A DNA stretch of 64,000 nucleotides from Burkholderia sp. WSM2230. GTDB taxonomy: Bacteria; Pseudomonadota; Gammaproteobacteria; Burkholderiales; Burkholderiaceae. The notes under the pieces were generated by a model. That model worked only from the letters and a program-made list of their open reading frames with translations, did no database searches and was not told where the DNA came from. Position 1 is the stretch's first letter, and each line of letters begins with the position of its first letter. Position numbers and translations under genes: made by a program. Positions 53,078-62,726 of the stretch are shown here, piece after piece. The stretch covers positions 434,643-498,642 of the forward strand of contig NZ_AXAJ01000001.1 in assembly GCF_000472445.1 (NCBI RefSeq). Reading direction: 5' to 3'.

Positions 53078-53466
53078 GGAACGCTCCTCCGGTTATTGGC
53101 AATGACGCTTTGATGGTGGCGGTTGCACACGCGAACGCTGCGCGGTCGCAACCTGGTTGGGGGCCTGATTCGAGCAGGTGAGCCACGATCGAAGTTCGCT
53201 GCTTAAATCACTTTGGTTGATTTAGTACAGCAGGCGCGAGTGGACCCGTCAAGGAATCTTATCGACGAGGTGTGTCTGCCAAAACCCCATGAGAGCGCGC
53301 AAAGCGTTATGGGGCGGGGCTCTTGAGCGGTGACGCAATGCAGCGTGGCGCGGACCGGATTGGGGAAAGTCCTGGCTGCGATAAAGGTCAGTTGAAAGTC
53401 AGGCGGCATACAACGAGCGCGATGACACCACGTCCGCGCCCGATTTGCAGCCGTACCGCCGAATCT
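53078..53466. promoter_or_regulatory. Upstream region of the Frc-type operon with an operator-like repeat
   Basis: This 389-bp gap has no gene. TAAATCA (53204-53210) and TGATTTA (53218-53224) form a perfect inverted repeat with a 7-base spacer, about 130 bases upstream of frcB. This AT-rich symmetry is typical of ROK/LacI operators. Most of the rest of the gap is unremarkable. The 3' end of the LacI gene adjoins it. Confidence 0.45.
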
Positions 53467-54498
53467 TTAACCTGCGCGCGGCGTGCCCGTCGACGCCCGC
53501 ATCACAAGTTTCGGTGCCGACGAAACGCGCATTGGCACTTTGGTCTTGCCGCGTCCCGCCTGTCCATACGACGACTCGATCAGCTCGCGCAGCAGCGACA
53601 CGGCGAGGCCGGCCACTTCCACGGTCGGTACGGCGACCGTGGTCAACGCAGGCCGCGATTCGCGCGCCAGTTGAATATCGGTGATGCCGATCACTGACAG
53701 ATCCGTTGGCACGGCGAGGCCGAGGTCCGCGGCTGCATGCATTGCGCCCAGCGCCGGCAGATCGTTGGTCGCGAAGATTGCGGTGATTTGCGGATCGGCT
53801 TCGAGCAATGCACGCGCCGCCGTATAGCCGCCTTGGACCGTATCCGCTGCATGTTTGACGCGATTCTTGCGCACGCCTGCCGCGCGCAGCGCGTCGACGA
53901 AACCTTCATAGCGCGCCGCATGAATGCCGGAAACCTTGCTGCCGACAATGGCCCCGATCCGCCGATGTCCGAGCTCGAGCAGATGCTGACCGGCAAGCTC
54001 GCCGGCCAGACGAAAATCCACGGCGACGCATGGCAAGCCCGGCGGCTCGTTTGGCCGCTCCCACATGCACAAAACCACGGGCGTGCCGCGCGATTCGATC
54101 ACGTGAAGATCGGCGAACTGCAGGTTCGCGTTCGTCACCAGCACGCCTTCGGAGAGCGTGCCGGCAATCTGGTCCAGGTACGCGCGGCCGGTCACAGGAT
54201 CATCGTTAGTATTGCAGATGATGACGAAGTGGCCGCTCGTGCGCGCCGCACGTTCGACGGCGAGCGCGAACTCCGGATAGAACGGATTCGCGATGCTCGA
54301 CACCATTAGTGCGAGTGTGGGCGCGCGGCCTTCGGCCAGCGCGCGAGCGGCGAGATGCGGCCGGTAGCCGAGGGCATCGACGGACGCGAGCACGCGTTGC
54401 CGTGTCGTCTCGCCGACGCGGCCGCGATTGCGCAACACGTTGGATACAGTGGCGGGCGTGACGCCCGCATGGCGCGCGACTTCGCTAAGTGTAGGCAT
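53467..54498 (-). CDS. LacI-family repressor of the beta-galactoside module
   Basis: A 343-residue LacI repressor with the N-terminal HTH (PTLSEVARHAGVTPATVSNV, then LGYRPHLAARALAEGR hinge). The sugar-binding core is periplasmic-binding-protein-like (LMVSSIANPFYPEFALAVER, AIFATNDLPALGAMHAAADL). It is divergent from the ABC ATPase and GH42 genes; the gap holds a LacI-type palindrome. It probably represses the beta-galactoside operon until an inducing sugar binds. There are 190 bases between the two genes. Confidence 0.9.
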   Translation of the reverse strand: MPTLSEVARHAGVTPATVSNVLRNRGRVGETTRQRVLASVDALGYRPHLAARALAEGRAPTLALMVSSIANPFYPEFALAVERAARTSGHFVIICNTNDDPVTGRAYLDQIAGTLSEGVLVTNANLQFADLHVIESRGTPVVLCMWERPNEPPGLPCVAVDFRLAGELAGQHLLELGHRRIGAIVGSKVSGIHAARYEGFVDALRAAGVRKNRVKHAADTVQGGYTAARALLEADPQITAIFATNDLPALGAMHAAADLGLAVPTDLSVIGITDIQLARESRPALTTVAVPTVEVAGLAVSLLRELIESSYGQAGRGKTKVPMRVSSAPKLVMRASTGTPRAG

Positions 54499-54601
54499 GT
54501 CTCTTCATTATTTGGGATGGTTACCCGGCATTTGCATCAAAGCACAAGGCACGGCACCATCTGTCGCACAGACAAACGACATGGAGACAGGCAAGGACGG
54601 A

Positions 54602-54674
54602 CGATCGCATTGCGATCGATTTTTTCGGCCTTGCTGATTAAGCGCTTAATCTCCGTCGTCGAGCCGATTAAATC
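54602..54674. promoter_or_regulatory. LacI-type operators upstream of the beta-galactoside operon
   Basis: GATTAAGCGCTTAATC (54636-54651) is a perfect 16-base palindrome with the central CG typical of LacI-family sites. A second element GATTAAATC (54666-54674) repeats its half site 15 bases before the ATPase start. CGATCGCA-t-TGCGATCG (54602-54618) is another perfect palindrome. Their place between the divergent LacI gene and the operon fits autoregulation and repression. Confidence 0.75.
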
Positions 54675-54688
54675 ACGGAGTCGATGCG

Positions 54689-55840
54689 ATGGCGAGCATT
54701 TCGTTAAGAGGCGTGCAGAAAGCGTATGGCGACGGCGCGCCGGTGATTCGCGACGTCGATCTGGAAATCGGCGAAAACGAATTCTGCGTATTTCTCGGAC
54801 CTTCCGGCTGCGGCAAGTCCACCTTGCTGCGTATGATCGCAGGCCTGGAGGACGTGACCGATGGCGACCTGTTCATCGGCGGAAACATCATGAACGACGT
54901 GCCCGCCGCGCAGCGCGGCGTCGCGATGGTGTTTCAGAGCTACGCGCTCTTTCCGCATATGACCGTGTTCGAGAACATGGCATTCGGATTGAAGCTCGCT
55001 AAAACCCCCAAGGAAGAAATCGAGCGCAAGGTGCGTGAAGCCGCGCGCATTCTGCAACTGGAAGCGCTGCTGGAACGCAAGCCGAAAGCGTTGTCGGGCG
55101 GTCAGCGTCAACGCGTTGCAATTGGCCGCGCGATCGTCCGCGAGCCGGGCGTGTTTCTATTCGATGAACCTCTTTCCAATCTCGACGCAACTCTGCGCGG
55201 CCAGACTCGCATTGAAATTGCGCGGCTGCATAAGCAGTTTGCGAAGGCGAGTGTGGTGTATGTCACGCACGATCAGATAGAAGCGATGACGCTCGCGGAC
55301 AAGATCGTGTTGCTGCATGCAGGCAAGGACACAGAGCGCTACGGCAGCATCGCGCAGATCGGCGCGCCGCTCGAGTTGTATCACCGTCCAAAGAGCCGCT
55401 TTGTTGCCGGCTTCATCGGTTCTCCGCGCATGAACTTTTTGCCGGGACATGTTGCTTCTGTCGACGCGCAAGGAGTGGTCGTCACACTCGAGGCTACGCA
55501 GGAAACCGTGCGCGTGCCCGTGGATGGCGCGGCGCTCCAGATCTCTCAAACCGTAACGCTCGGCGTGCGTCCAGAGCACCTTGAATTCATCGACAGGTCA
55601 GCTTCACATGACGACGCGGTTCTGACGCGCACCGTCTCGCTCGTCGAGCAACTCGGCGAACACAGTTATGTGCATCTCGATCAACCCGGCGGCGCAGCGC
55701 TGATCGCAAAAGCGCCGGGAAATACGCGTCTCGCGCCCGGAGATCGAGCGCATTTGCGCGTGCCACGCCACGCAACGCATTTGTTTACCGAAGACGGCTT
55801 TGCCGCCGCTTCGCTCGAATCCGTCGAACACTACGCATAA
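54689..55840 (+). CDS. Sugar ABC transporter ATPase (UgpC/MsmX/MalK-like)
   Basis: A 383-residue ATPase: Walker [10 protein letters not shown], signature [16 protein letters not shown], Walker [17 protein letters not shown], and a C-terminal TOBE/OB regulatory domain from about residue 240 ([20 protein letters not shown]). It powers the CUT1-type permeases encoded at 59321 and 60311. The ATG overlaps no other gene; GGAG (54676-54679) lies just upstream. It is the first gene of the operon. Confidence 0.93.
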   Translation: MASISLRGVQKAYGDGAPVIRDVDLEIGENEFCVFLGPSGCGKSTLLRMIAGLEDVTDGDLFIGGNIMNDVPAAQRGVAMVFQSYALFPHMTVFENMAFGLKLAKTPKEEIERKVREAARILQLEALLERKPKALSGGQRQRVAIGRAIVREPGVFLFDEPLSNLDATLRGQTRIEIARLHKQFAKASVVYVTHDQIEAMTLADKIVLLHAGKDTERYGSIAQIGAPLELYHRPKSRFVAGFIGSPRMNFLPGHVASVDAQGVVVTLEATQETVRVPVDGAALQISQTVTLGVRPEHLEFIDRSASHDDAVLTRTVSLVEQLGEHSYVHLDQPGGAALIAKAPGNTRLAPGDRAHLRVPRHATHLFTEDGFAAASLESVEHYA

Positions 55841-55851
55841 AGGACATTCGG

Positions 55852-57849
55852 ATGCGCCTTGGAGTCTGCTACTACCCGGAACACTGGCCCGAGTCGATGT
55901 GGGAAGACGACGCGCGCCGGATGAAAGCACTCGGCATCGAACAGGTGCGAATCGCCGAGTTTGCATGGAGCCGCATTGAACCGACGCCTGGCGAATACGA
56001 TTGGGCGTGGCTCGATCGCGCGGTCGAGGTACTCGGCGCAGCAGGTTTGCAGGTGGTGATGTGCACGCCGACGGCTACGCCGCCCAAGTGGCTGATCGAC
56101 CGTGATCCGGACATCTTGCCGGTTGGTGCCGATGGCCGCCCCCGCGCGTTCGGGTCGCGGCGCCACTATGACTTTTCGTCGCCTTCGTATTTCGCGGCCT
56201 CGCAGAAGATCTGCACCGCGATTGCCGAGCGTTACGGCAAGCATCCCGCAGTTGCATACTGGCAGACCGATAACGAGTTCGGTTGCCATCACACTGTGGT
56301 CAGTTATTCGGCGGCAGCAGTCACCCGTTTTCGCGAGTGGCTGAGGGCGCGTTATAAAACGGTCGACGCATTGAACCGCGCGTGGGGCACCGTATTCTGG
56401 AGCATGGAGTACCGCAGTTTCGACGAGATCGACGCGCCGGTTGCAACGGTGACCGAAGCGCACCCTTCGCATCGGCTCGACTACCGGCGCTTCGCGTCTG
56501 ATGAAGTCGCGCGTTATAACCGCATGCAGGTCGAGATCATTCGCGCGCATTCGCCTGGGCGGCCCGTCGCGCACAACTTCATGCAACTGTTCACCGAGTT
56601 CGATCACTACAAGGTTGCCGCCGATCTCGACGTCGCCGCGTGGGACAGCTATCCGCTCGGCGCGCTCGAAGAGCAATGGTTCGCGCCCGAAGTGAAAGCG
56701 CGCTGGCTGCGCACCGGTCATCCTGACTTTGCGTCGTTCAATCATGACGTGTACCGCGGTATGTCGAAGCTGCCTTTCTGGGTCATGGAGCAGCAACCGG
56801 GTCCGGTGAACTGGGCGATGTGGAATCCCGCACCGCTCCCTGGCATGGTGCGTTTGTGGAGTTGGGAGGCGTTCGCCCACGGCGCGGGCTGCGTATCGTA
56901 CTTCCGCTGGCGTCAGGCGCCGTTCGCGCAGGAACAGATGCATGCAGGTCTGAATACGCCGGATAACCGGCTCGACGTGGGCGGCAGCGAGGCGGCGAAA
57001 GTGGCCAAAGACATTCGCGCAGTACTTGCGGCGAACGCGGACGCCGAAGCCGCGATTCGTTCGAAAGTCGCGCTCGTCTACGACTACGAAGCGAAGTGGC
57101 TCTTCGAAATTCATCCGCAGGGTGCGGACTTTCACTATCCGCGCTTTGCATTCGAGTACTACTCCGCATTGCGTGCGTTAGGTCTCGATGTCGATGTCGT
57201 GCCGGTCGACGCATCGCTCGACGGCTACAGCATGATTGTGGTGCCGCCGCTTCCCGTGGTGCCAGCAGATCTGGCCGCGCGTCTTGCAGGCTCTGGCGCG
57301 CAAGTGATACTCGGGCCGCGCACTGGTTCGAAGACGCAGGACTTGCAGATCCCCGCGAATCTTCCGCCTGGCGCGCTCGCGGACGTGTTGCCGCTGCGAG
57401 TGTGGCGCGTCGAATCGATGCGGCCGAACGTAACCGAACCCGTTCGTCCTGAAGGGGCGCACGAGGTCGGCGCGGAGGTTGGCGTCGCGCGTCATTGGCG
57501 CGATTTCATCGAATGCAATGACGTGCATTCGTTTGACGTGCTCGCGCGTTTCGCTGACGGCCACCCCGCGTATGTACGAAGCGGCGCGTTTCATTACTTC
57601 GCAAGTCTGTTTGACGAAGCGCTCACCGTTCGGTTTTTTGCGCAGATCGCGCAGCAGGCGGGCATCGAAACGATTTCACCCGGTGAAGGTGTTCGCATCA
57701 GCCGGCGCGGCGCACTGACCTACGTGTTCAACTACGGCGATTGCATACATACGATTGCCGATGTTGCAGACGACACTTTTGTAATCGGTTCGCGTGCAGT
57801 CGAACCGCAGGGCGTAGCAGTGTATCGATCCAGCCGACCGGTCAAGTAA
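55852..57849 (+). CDS. GH42 family beta-galactosidase
   Basis: A 665-residue glycoside hydrolase of family 42. The N-terminus [20 protein letters not shown] and the barrel motif [14 protein letters not shown] are typical. The acid/base is Glu142 in TDNEFGCHH and the nucleophile is Glu313 in [10 protein letters not shown] trimerisation domain and a small C-terminal beta domain follow. It has no signal peptide, so it acts in the cytoplasm on imported beta-galactosides, such as lactose or galactan fragments from plants. It starts 11 bases after the ATPase stop and is part of the ABC operon. Confidence 0.95.
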   Translation: MRLGVCYYPEHWPESMWEDDARRMKALGIEQVRIAEFAWSRIEPTPGEYDWAWLDRAVEVLGAAGLQVVMCTPTATPPKWLIDRDPDILPVGADGRPRAFGSRRHYDFSSPSYFAASQKICTAIAERYGKHPAVAYWQTDNEFGCHHTVVSYSAAAVTRFREWLRARYKTVDALNRAWGTVFWSMEYRSFDEIDAPVATVTEAHPSHRLDYRRFASDEVARYNRMQVEIIRAHSPGRPVAHNFMQLFTEFDHYKVAADLDVAAWDSYPLGALEEQWFAPEVKARWLRTGHPDFASFNHDVYRGMSKLPFWVMEQQPGPVNWAMWNPAPLPGMVRLWSWEAFAHGAGCVSYFRWRQAPFAQEQMHAGLNTPDNRLDVGGSEAAKVAKDIRAVLAANADAEAAIRSKVALVYDYEAKWLFEIHPQGADFHYPRFAFEYYSALRALGLDVDVVPVDASLDGYSMIVVPPLPVVPADLAARLAGSGAQVILGPRTGSKTQDLQIPANLPPGALADVLPLRVWRVESMRPNVTEPVRPEGAHEVGAEVGVARHWRDFIECNDVHSFDVLARFADGHPAYVRSGAFHYFASLFDEALTVRFFAQIAQQAGIETISPGEGVRISRRGALTYVFNYGDCIHTIADVADDTFVIGSRAVEPQGVAVYRSSRPVK

Positions 57850-57925
57850 CGGGACGATTTGCAAGCCGGCATTCCAGGCAGTAACGACAACGACGCAAAA
57901 TCAAGGAATAAAGGAGACACGTAGC

Positions 57926-59179
57926 ATGAAAATGAAACCACGCAAGGTTCTGCTGACACTCGCGCTCGCTGCGGCCGCACTCGGAACGTCCGTTTCCAGC
58001 ACCGCACAGGCCGGCACGCTGACTGCCAACATCGCGTTCAAGGGCGCGAGCCAGCGCGCGGTGTGGCAATCGGTGGTGGACGACTTCAAGAAGGCTCATC
58101 CCGGTATCGACGTGAAAGTGTCGTTTATCGACGAAGAAGCCTACAAAGTGCAACTACCCGGCTGGCTGTCGACGGTCGCGCCTGACATCGTCAACTGGCA
58201 TGACGGTGAACGCATGGCCTATTACGCGCAGCGCGGCCTTTTCGAAGACCTGAGCGGCGATTGGGCGAAGAACGGCTGGAACGAAATGTATGCGTCGACG
58301 AAAGAAGCGTCGTCGTATAAGGGCAAGCAATATGCGGCGCCCACGGTGTACTACTCGTGGGGCATGTTCTATCGCAAGGATCTGTTCCAGAAGGCCGGCA
58401 TTTCAGGCGAGCCGAAAACGTGGGACCAGTTTCTTGACGACTGCAAGAAGCTGAAAGCAGCCGGCATCACGCCGATTGCCGTGGCGGGCCGCGATGCATG
58501 GACGCTCGCCGGCTGGTTTGACTATCTGGACCTGCGTTTGAACGGCAACGCATTTCATCAGAAGCTGATGGCGGGCGAAATTCCGTACACGGACGCGCGC
58601 GTGAAGAAGGTTTACACGGCGTGGAAGCAGTTGATCGACGCCGGCTATTTCATCGACAACTCGCTCTCCTACGATCTGGATGCAGTGCAGCCGTTCCTGT
58701 TCCAGGGCAAGGCCGCGATGATGCTGATGGGCACGTTCATCACCGCGGGCTTTCCGACGAACGTGAAGCCTCAAATGGGCTACTTCCAGTTCCCGATTAT
58801 CGACGCCAACGTGCCGACTGCCGAAGACGGTCCGGTCGAATCGCTGCATATTCCGTCGAAAGCGAAGAACAAGGCAGACGCGCATACGTTCCTCGCATTT
58901 GTCGAGACACCGGAAATTGGCGCGAAGCTGGCTACGGGTCTGGGTTCGCTGTCGGCGAACAGCAAGTCTCCCGAGCCGGAAGACCCTATTTCGAAGATCG
59001 GCTTTCAGATTCTCGCGAATACCAAGGGCGGCATTGCGCAGTTCTACGATCGTGACATGACGAAGGAAATGGCCGATGAAGGCATGAAGGGAATGCAGCA
59101 GTTCATTTCCGATCCGTCGAAACTCGACAGCGTGCTCGCGCAACTCGAGCAGACGCGCAAGCGGATCTACAAGAAGTAG
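57926..59179 (+). CDS. Sugar ABC transporter substrate-binding protein (CUT1)
   Basis: A 417-residue extracellular solute-binding protein of family 1. It has a signal peptide (MKMKPRKVLLTLALAAAALG...TAQA), then LTANIAFKGASQRAVWQSVV and later VWGMFYRKDLF-like YYSWGMFYRKDLFQKAG and KAAMMLMGTFITAGF. It binds oligosaccharides for the following two permeases. AAGGAG lies 13 bases before the ATG. The gap from the GH42 gene is 76 bases. Confidence 0.92.
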   Translation: MKMKPRKVLLTLALAAAALGTSVSSTAQAGTLTANIAFKGASQRAVWQSVVDDFKKAHPGIDVKVSFIDEEAYKVQLPGWLSTVAPDIVNWHDGERMAYYAQRGLFEDLSGDWAKNGWNEMYASTKEASSYKGKQYAAPTVYYSWGMFYRKDLFQKAGISGEPKTWDQFLDDCKKLKAAGITPIAVAGRDAWTLAGWFDYLDLRLNGNAFHQKLMAGEIPYTDARVKKVYTAWKQLIDAGYFIDNSLSYDLDAVQPFLFQGKAAMMLMGTFITAGFPTNVKPQMGYFQFPIIDANVPTAEDGPVESLHIPSKAKNKADAHTFLAFVETPEIGAKLATGLGSLSANSKSPEPEDPISKIGFQILANTKGGIAQFYDRDMTKEMADEGMKGMQQFISDPSKLDSVLAQLEQTRKRIYKK

Positions 59180-59237
59180 CGAAGGGTGGCGGCCGCGAGG
59201 CCGCTTACTGGTGTATCCGGCCAGAGCGGGTGGCTCC

Positions 59238-59313
59238 GGCCGACAGCTCTGCATGGGGCCCGAGTACGCGCTGAAGCGCTAACTTAGGCCGACAGCTTTG
59301 CATGGGACCGGAG
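59238..59313 (+). repeat. Direct repeat ahead of the first permease gene
   Basis: A 27-base segment at 59238-59264 (beginning GGCCGACAGCT) is repeated at 59287-59313 with 24 of 27 bases identical. The second copy carries the GGAGG ribosome site of the permease gene (59310-59314); the first copy lacks it. Confidence 0.75.
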
Positions 59314-59320
59314 GATCATC

Positions 59321-60301
59321 TTGTCGCATTCCGTCACCCGCCATACTGTAGGCGGACCCGTTGAGCCAGGCGCTTCCGGATTGCCGGCGTCGGGCAGCGC
59401 GTCGAGTGCCCACGCGCACAACGCGCGCGCGCGTGGGCGCCGTCCTTCGCCGACGGCGCGGCGCCAGCGGCGTGCTGCGTTTCTGTTTCTCGCGCCGGCT
59501 TGCGTGATGGTGGCCATTTACGTGATCTGGCCGATCCTCTCGACCATACGTCTTAGCTTCTTCAACTGGGACGGCATGACAGAGCCGACCTTTGTCGGCC
59601 TCGCCAATTACATCGAGCTGTTCAATGCGCAGACGTTCTATACGGCGCTGAAAAACAACCTCGTCTGGCTGCTGCTATTCCTGCTCGCTCCGCCGATGGG
59701 ACTCGCCGTCGCGCTCTACCTGAACCAGGCGGTGGCCGGCATTCGCATCGTCAAATCGCTGTTTTTTGCGCCATTCGTATTGTCGGGCGTGGTAGTGGGG
59801 CTGATCTTCTCGTGGTTCTACGATCCGACTTTCGGCCTGCTCGCGATGATTCTCGGTCACGGCGTGCCGGTCCTCGGCGATCCACGCTATGCGACTTTCG
59901 GCATCGTATTCGCCGCACTGTGGCCGCAAACCGCCTATTGCATGATTCTTTATCTGACCGGCCTGACATCGCTCAATGCCGAGCAGATAGAGGCCGCACG
60001 CATGGAGGGCGCACGCGGCTGGTCTATGCTGTGGCACGTAATACTTCCGCAATTACGGCCCACCACGTTCATGGCGATCGTCGTCACGATCATTGGCGCA
60101 TTGCGCAGCTTCGACCTGATTTCGGTGATGACAGGCGGCGGCCCGTTCGAAAGCTCGACGGTGCTTGCCTATTACATGTACGACCAGGCAATCAAGTACT
60201 ACCGCATCGGTTATTCGGCGGCAGTCGCTGTCGTGCTGTTCGGCATCATGCTGGTGTACATCGTGTATCACTTGCGCCGGATGCTGCGCGCGGAGCAATA
60301 A
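59321..60301 (+). CDS. Sugar ABC transporter permease (MalF-like)
   Basis: A 326-residue CUT1 permease with six membrane segments (AAFLFLAPACVMVAIYVIWP is the first). It has the EAA loop EAARMEGARGWSMLWHVIL. The N-terminal 60 residues are Pro/Arg/Ala-rich and probably disordered. The start is TTG at 59321, with GGAGG (59310-59314) 6 bases upstream, a strong site that decides an unusual start codon. It pairs with the next permease. Confidence 0.9.
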   Translation: MSHSVTRHTVGGPVEPGASGLPASGSASSAHAHNARARGRRPSPTARRQRRAAFLFLAPACVMVAIYVIWPILSTIRLSFFNWDGMTEPTFVGLANYIELFNAQTFYTALKNNLVWLLLFLLAPPMGLAVALYLNQAVAGIRIVKSLFFAPFVLSGVVVGLIFSWFYDPTFGLLAMILGHGVPVLGDPRYATFGIVFAALWPQTAYCMILYLTGLTSLNAEQIEAARMEGARGWSMLWHVILPQLRPTTFMAIVVTIIGALRSFDLISVMTGGGPFESSTVLAYYMYDQAIKYYRIGYSAAVAVVLFGIMLVYIVYHLRRMLRAEQ

Positions 60302-60310
60302 GGAGCGACC

Positions 60311-61162
60311 ATGTTTCCCATTCCAATCGACAAATGGAAACCGGCCACGCGCCGCGTCTACAAACTGACTCTGCCGATCGCATTGCTGATCTGGCTTCTG
60401 CCGATGATCGCCGTGCTCGTTACATCCGTGCGCTCCACGGAAGAACTCAGCGAAGGCAACTATTGGGGCTGGCCGAAGCACTTCGCGTTATTCGACAACT
60501 ATCGCGAGGCGCTCACCACTTCGCCGATGCTGCATTACTTCTGGAACAGCGTGCTCATTACCGTGCCCGCGGTGGTCGGTTCGATTGCACTCGCTGCAAT
60601 GGCAGGTTTCGCGCTCGCAATCTATCGTTTCAGGGGCAATTCCTCGTTGTTTGCGACTTTTGTTGCGGGCAACTTCGTGCCGGTGCAGGTGTTGATGATT
60701 CCAGTACGCGACCTGTCGCTGCAACTGGGCGTATTCAATTCCGTCAGCGCATTGATCCTCTTTCACATTTCGTTTCAGACCGGATTTTGCGCGCTGTTCC
60801 TGCGCAACTTCATCAAGCAGCTGCCGTTCGAACTGGTCGAGGCGGCGCGGATTGAAGGCGCGAACGAATGGACCGTGTTCTTCAGGATCGTGCTTCCGTT
60901 GATACGGCCCGCGCTTGCGGCATTGGCAATCCTCGTTTTCACCTTTGTCTGGAATGACTACTTCTGGGCGCTCTGTTTGACGCAGGGCGATGACGCCGCG
61001 CCGATCACGGTCGGCGTCGCCGCATTGAAGGGCCAGTGGACGACCGCGTGGAATCTGGTTTCCGCCGGCTCGATTCTCGCAGCGCTGCCTTCCGTGGCAA
61101 TGTTCTTCGCGATGCAGAAGCACTTTGTCGCCGGCCTCACGTTCGGCGCGACGAAGGGTTGA
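60311..61162 (+). CDS. Sugar ABC transporter permease (MalG-like)
   Basis: A 283-residue CUT1 permease with six membrane segments and the EAA loop EAARIEGANEWTVFFRIVLP. AAGGAG stands 6 bases before the ATG, 9 bases after the first permease. It completes the importer (binding protein, two permeases, ATPase) that feeds the GH42 enzyme. The next gene belongs to a different system. Confidence 0.93.
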   Translation: MFPIPIDKWKPATRRVYKLTLPIALLIWLLPMIAVLVTSVRSTEELSEGNYWGWPKHFALFDNYREALTTSPMLHYFWNSVLITVPAVVGSIALAAMAGFALAIYRFRGNSSLFATFVAGNFVPVQVLMIPVRDLSLQLGVFNSVSALILFHISFQTGFCALFLRNFIKQLPFELVEAARIEGANEWTVFFRIVLPLIRPALAALAILVFTFVWNDYFWALCLTQGDDAAPITVGVAALKGQWTTAWNLVSAGSILAALPSVAMFFAMQKHFVAGLTFGATKG

Positions 61163-61298
61163 AGCGACCGACGCCTCTTTGCGCGAGAGCCGTCGGCAAA
61201 AGAACCCACGGCACGAACCCACGGCACGCCAACTGGCGCTGAACCTCGCGAGCGCCACTCGCAAACGTTTGCGTCATTTCTATCACGTTTGCCCTAAT

Positions 61299-61325
61299 TA
61301 AAGATTGGGACGGGCTTGTCGTTAT
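61299..61325 (+). promoter_or_regulatory. Sigma28 (FliA)-type promoter
   Basis: TAAAGATT (61299-61306), an 11-base spacer and GTCGTTAT (61318-61325) match the flagellar sigma28 consensus TAAAGTTT-N11-GCCGATAA at 7 of 8 and 5 of 8 positions. The spacing is exact. It lies 34 bases before the annotated start of the cyclic-nucleotide/FliG-like gene. The match is by eye; the biological meaning is inferred. Confidence 0.65.
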
Positions 61326-61358
61326 CCAGTGAAATAAGTCAGACCGTCGAACTGACTC

Positions 61359-62645
61359 GTGCTTGAAGAAAAGCATGCGCTGGACCAAAGCTCATCGGGG
61401 GTACCAATCTTGAACCAACAACGCTCGCCATGGACGCGCACTGCGGCTCCGGGGGAAGTCATCTATTCGGAAGGCTTCGTAGCCGACGCCGTCATCTACG
61501 TCATTGCAGATGGCAAAGTCGAAATCTCGACTCAGTGCGATGAAAAAAAGGTCATTCTGGCCACGCTCGGCAAGGGCGAATTCTTCGGCGAAGCGGCGTT
61601 GTTGCCGCCCGAGCCGCGAGCGCACACCGCAAAGGCGCTGAGCTTCTGTCAATTGACGGCTATCGCCGGCGGTATTGTGGAAGAAGAATTGGAACGTGTG
61701 TCGCCGCTCCTGCGCCACATCGTGCGCACGATGATTCGGCGCGTCAAGAAGAAAGACGACATTCTTGCGACGAATACGCACGCCGATTTCCTCCCCGGTG
61801 TGCTTTCTTACGCGCATGTTCTGTCGTTGATGGCGGGCGCCGAAACCAACGACCGCTTCGATGCGCGCGCACGCCGTCCTCAAAACGAGGAAGTCTCGAT
61901 TCCGCTTTCCGAAGTCATCAAGAAATGCAACGCGATTGCAGGCCATTCGCGCCCGCATGTGATGGCCATGCTCAAGCGCATGGAGAAGCTCAACCTTGTG
62001 TCGATCGAATCGGGACGCTCCGAGCGGCTGAACAACACGGCGGGACGCTATTCGGCGAGCGAGGGCGCCGCAGGCCGCCAACTCGTCACATTCGATCCGG
62101 TGAAGATCACCGAGCGTGCTCAGCAGGTGGCGGACCATGACCTCGACGTTTCGATCAGCAGCGAACTCGAACTGATCGAGCTCGACGATCTTGAAGCGCT
62201 CATCGGCGTGGACAGGAAGGTGATTCTGAACAAGCTCTCGCACGCTGAGATCGCAGAGGACATTTTTGCTTTCCGCAAGTCGAAAGTACTTAACTACGTC
62301 GAGGAGAAAGGCCTCAGCTACTTCTCGCGCCGCAATGCGCGCGGTGCAGGCGAGCTGAAATCGATCGACGACCTCGAATTCGTCGATCAGCGAACCTTGT
62401 TCGAAGCGGTGAGCGCATTCGATACCTACGATCTCGCGAAGCTTCTTTCGGCGTCGGCTGGGCAGCCGATTGACGAGCGTCTGCAATCCGTCATGACCGA
62501 AGCGCGCAAGAAAGAAGTGTCGTGGGTGATGCGCCGCGAGATCAAGATCGATCCGGTCGAGATAGTAGAAATCGAGCAGCGCTTTATCGACACGGTTCGG
62601 GCGCTCAAGTCGCCCGTGGCGCACGCCGCACCGGCCGAGTCCTGA
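61359..62645 (+). CDS. Cyclic-nucleotide-binding domain fused to a FliG-C-like domain
   Basis: A 428-residue fusion. Residues about 25-125 form a cyclic-nucleotide-binding domain (APGEVIYSEGFVADAVIYVI, the phosphate-cassette region GEFFGEAALLPPEPRAHTAK). Residues about 125-235 are helical and contain a segment like a Crp-type recognition region (NAIAGHSRPHVMAMLKRMEK). Residues about 265-420 resemble the C-terminal rotor part of FliG: LEFVDQRTLFEAVSAFDTYD, LAKLLSASAGQPIDERLQSV, then MRREIKIDPVEIVEIEQRFI. There is no FliG N-terminal (FliF-binding) part. GTG 61359 is taken as start; TTG 61410 with GGGGG upstream is an alternative. It is followed by motA and motB, so it is probably a soluble partner of a stator. 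It may be a clutch, a brake or a rotor substitute. Confidence 0.7.
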   Translation: MLEEKHALDQSSSGVPILNQQRSPWTRTAAPGEVIYSEGFVADAVIYVIADGKVEISTQCDEKKVILATLGKGEFFGEAALLPPEPRAHTAKALSFCQLTAIAGGIVEEELERVSPLLRHIVRTMIRRVKKKDDILATNTHADFLPGVLSYAHVLSLMAGAETNDRFDARARRPQNEEVSIPLSEVIKKCNAIAGHSRPHVMAMLKRMEKLNLVSIESGRSERLNNTAGRYSASEGAAGRQLVTFDPVKITERAQQVADHDLDVSISSELELIELDDLEALIGVDRKVILNKLSHAEIAEDIFAFRKSKVLNYVEEKGLSYFSRRNARGAGELKSIDDLEFVDQRTLFEAVSAFDTYDLAKLLSASAGQPIDERLQSVMTEARKKEVSWVMRREIKIDPVEIVEIEQRFIDTVRALKSPVAHAAPAES

Positions 62646-62726
62646 TGCCCGTCGCGTTCGCTCCACAGAAGCGGACGCAACGTTTAACTGAAATTCGCAG
62701 GCTCGTGCAGCCGCTCGCGAGGACGT

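Noticed and set aside
61163-61298. Extra small gene in the gap before the fusion gene
   Set aside because: Only short frames without ribosome sites occur; the gap is better explained as the end of the sugar operon and a promoter.
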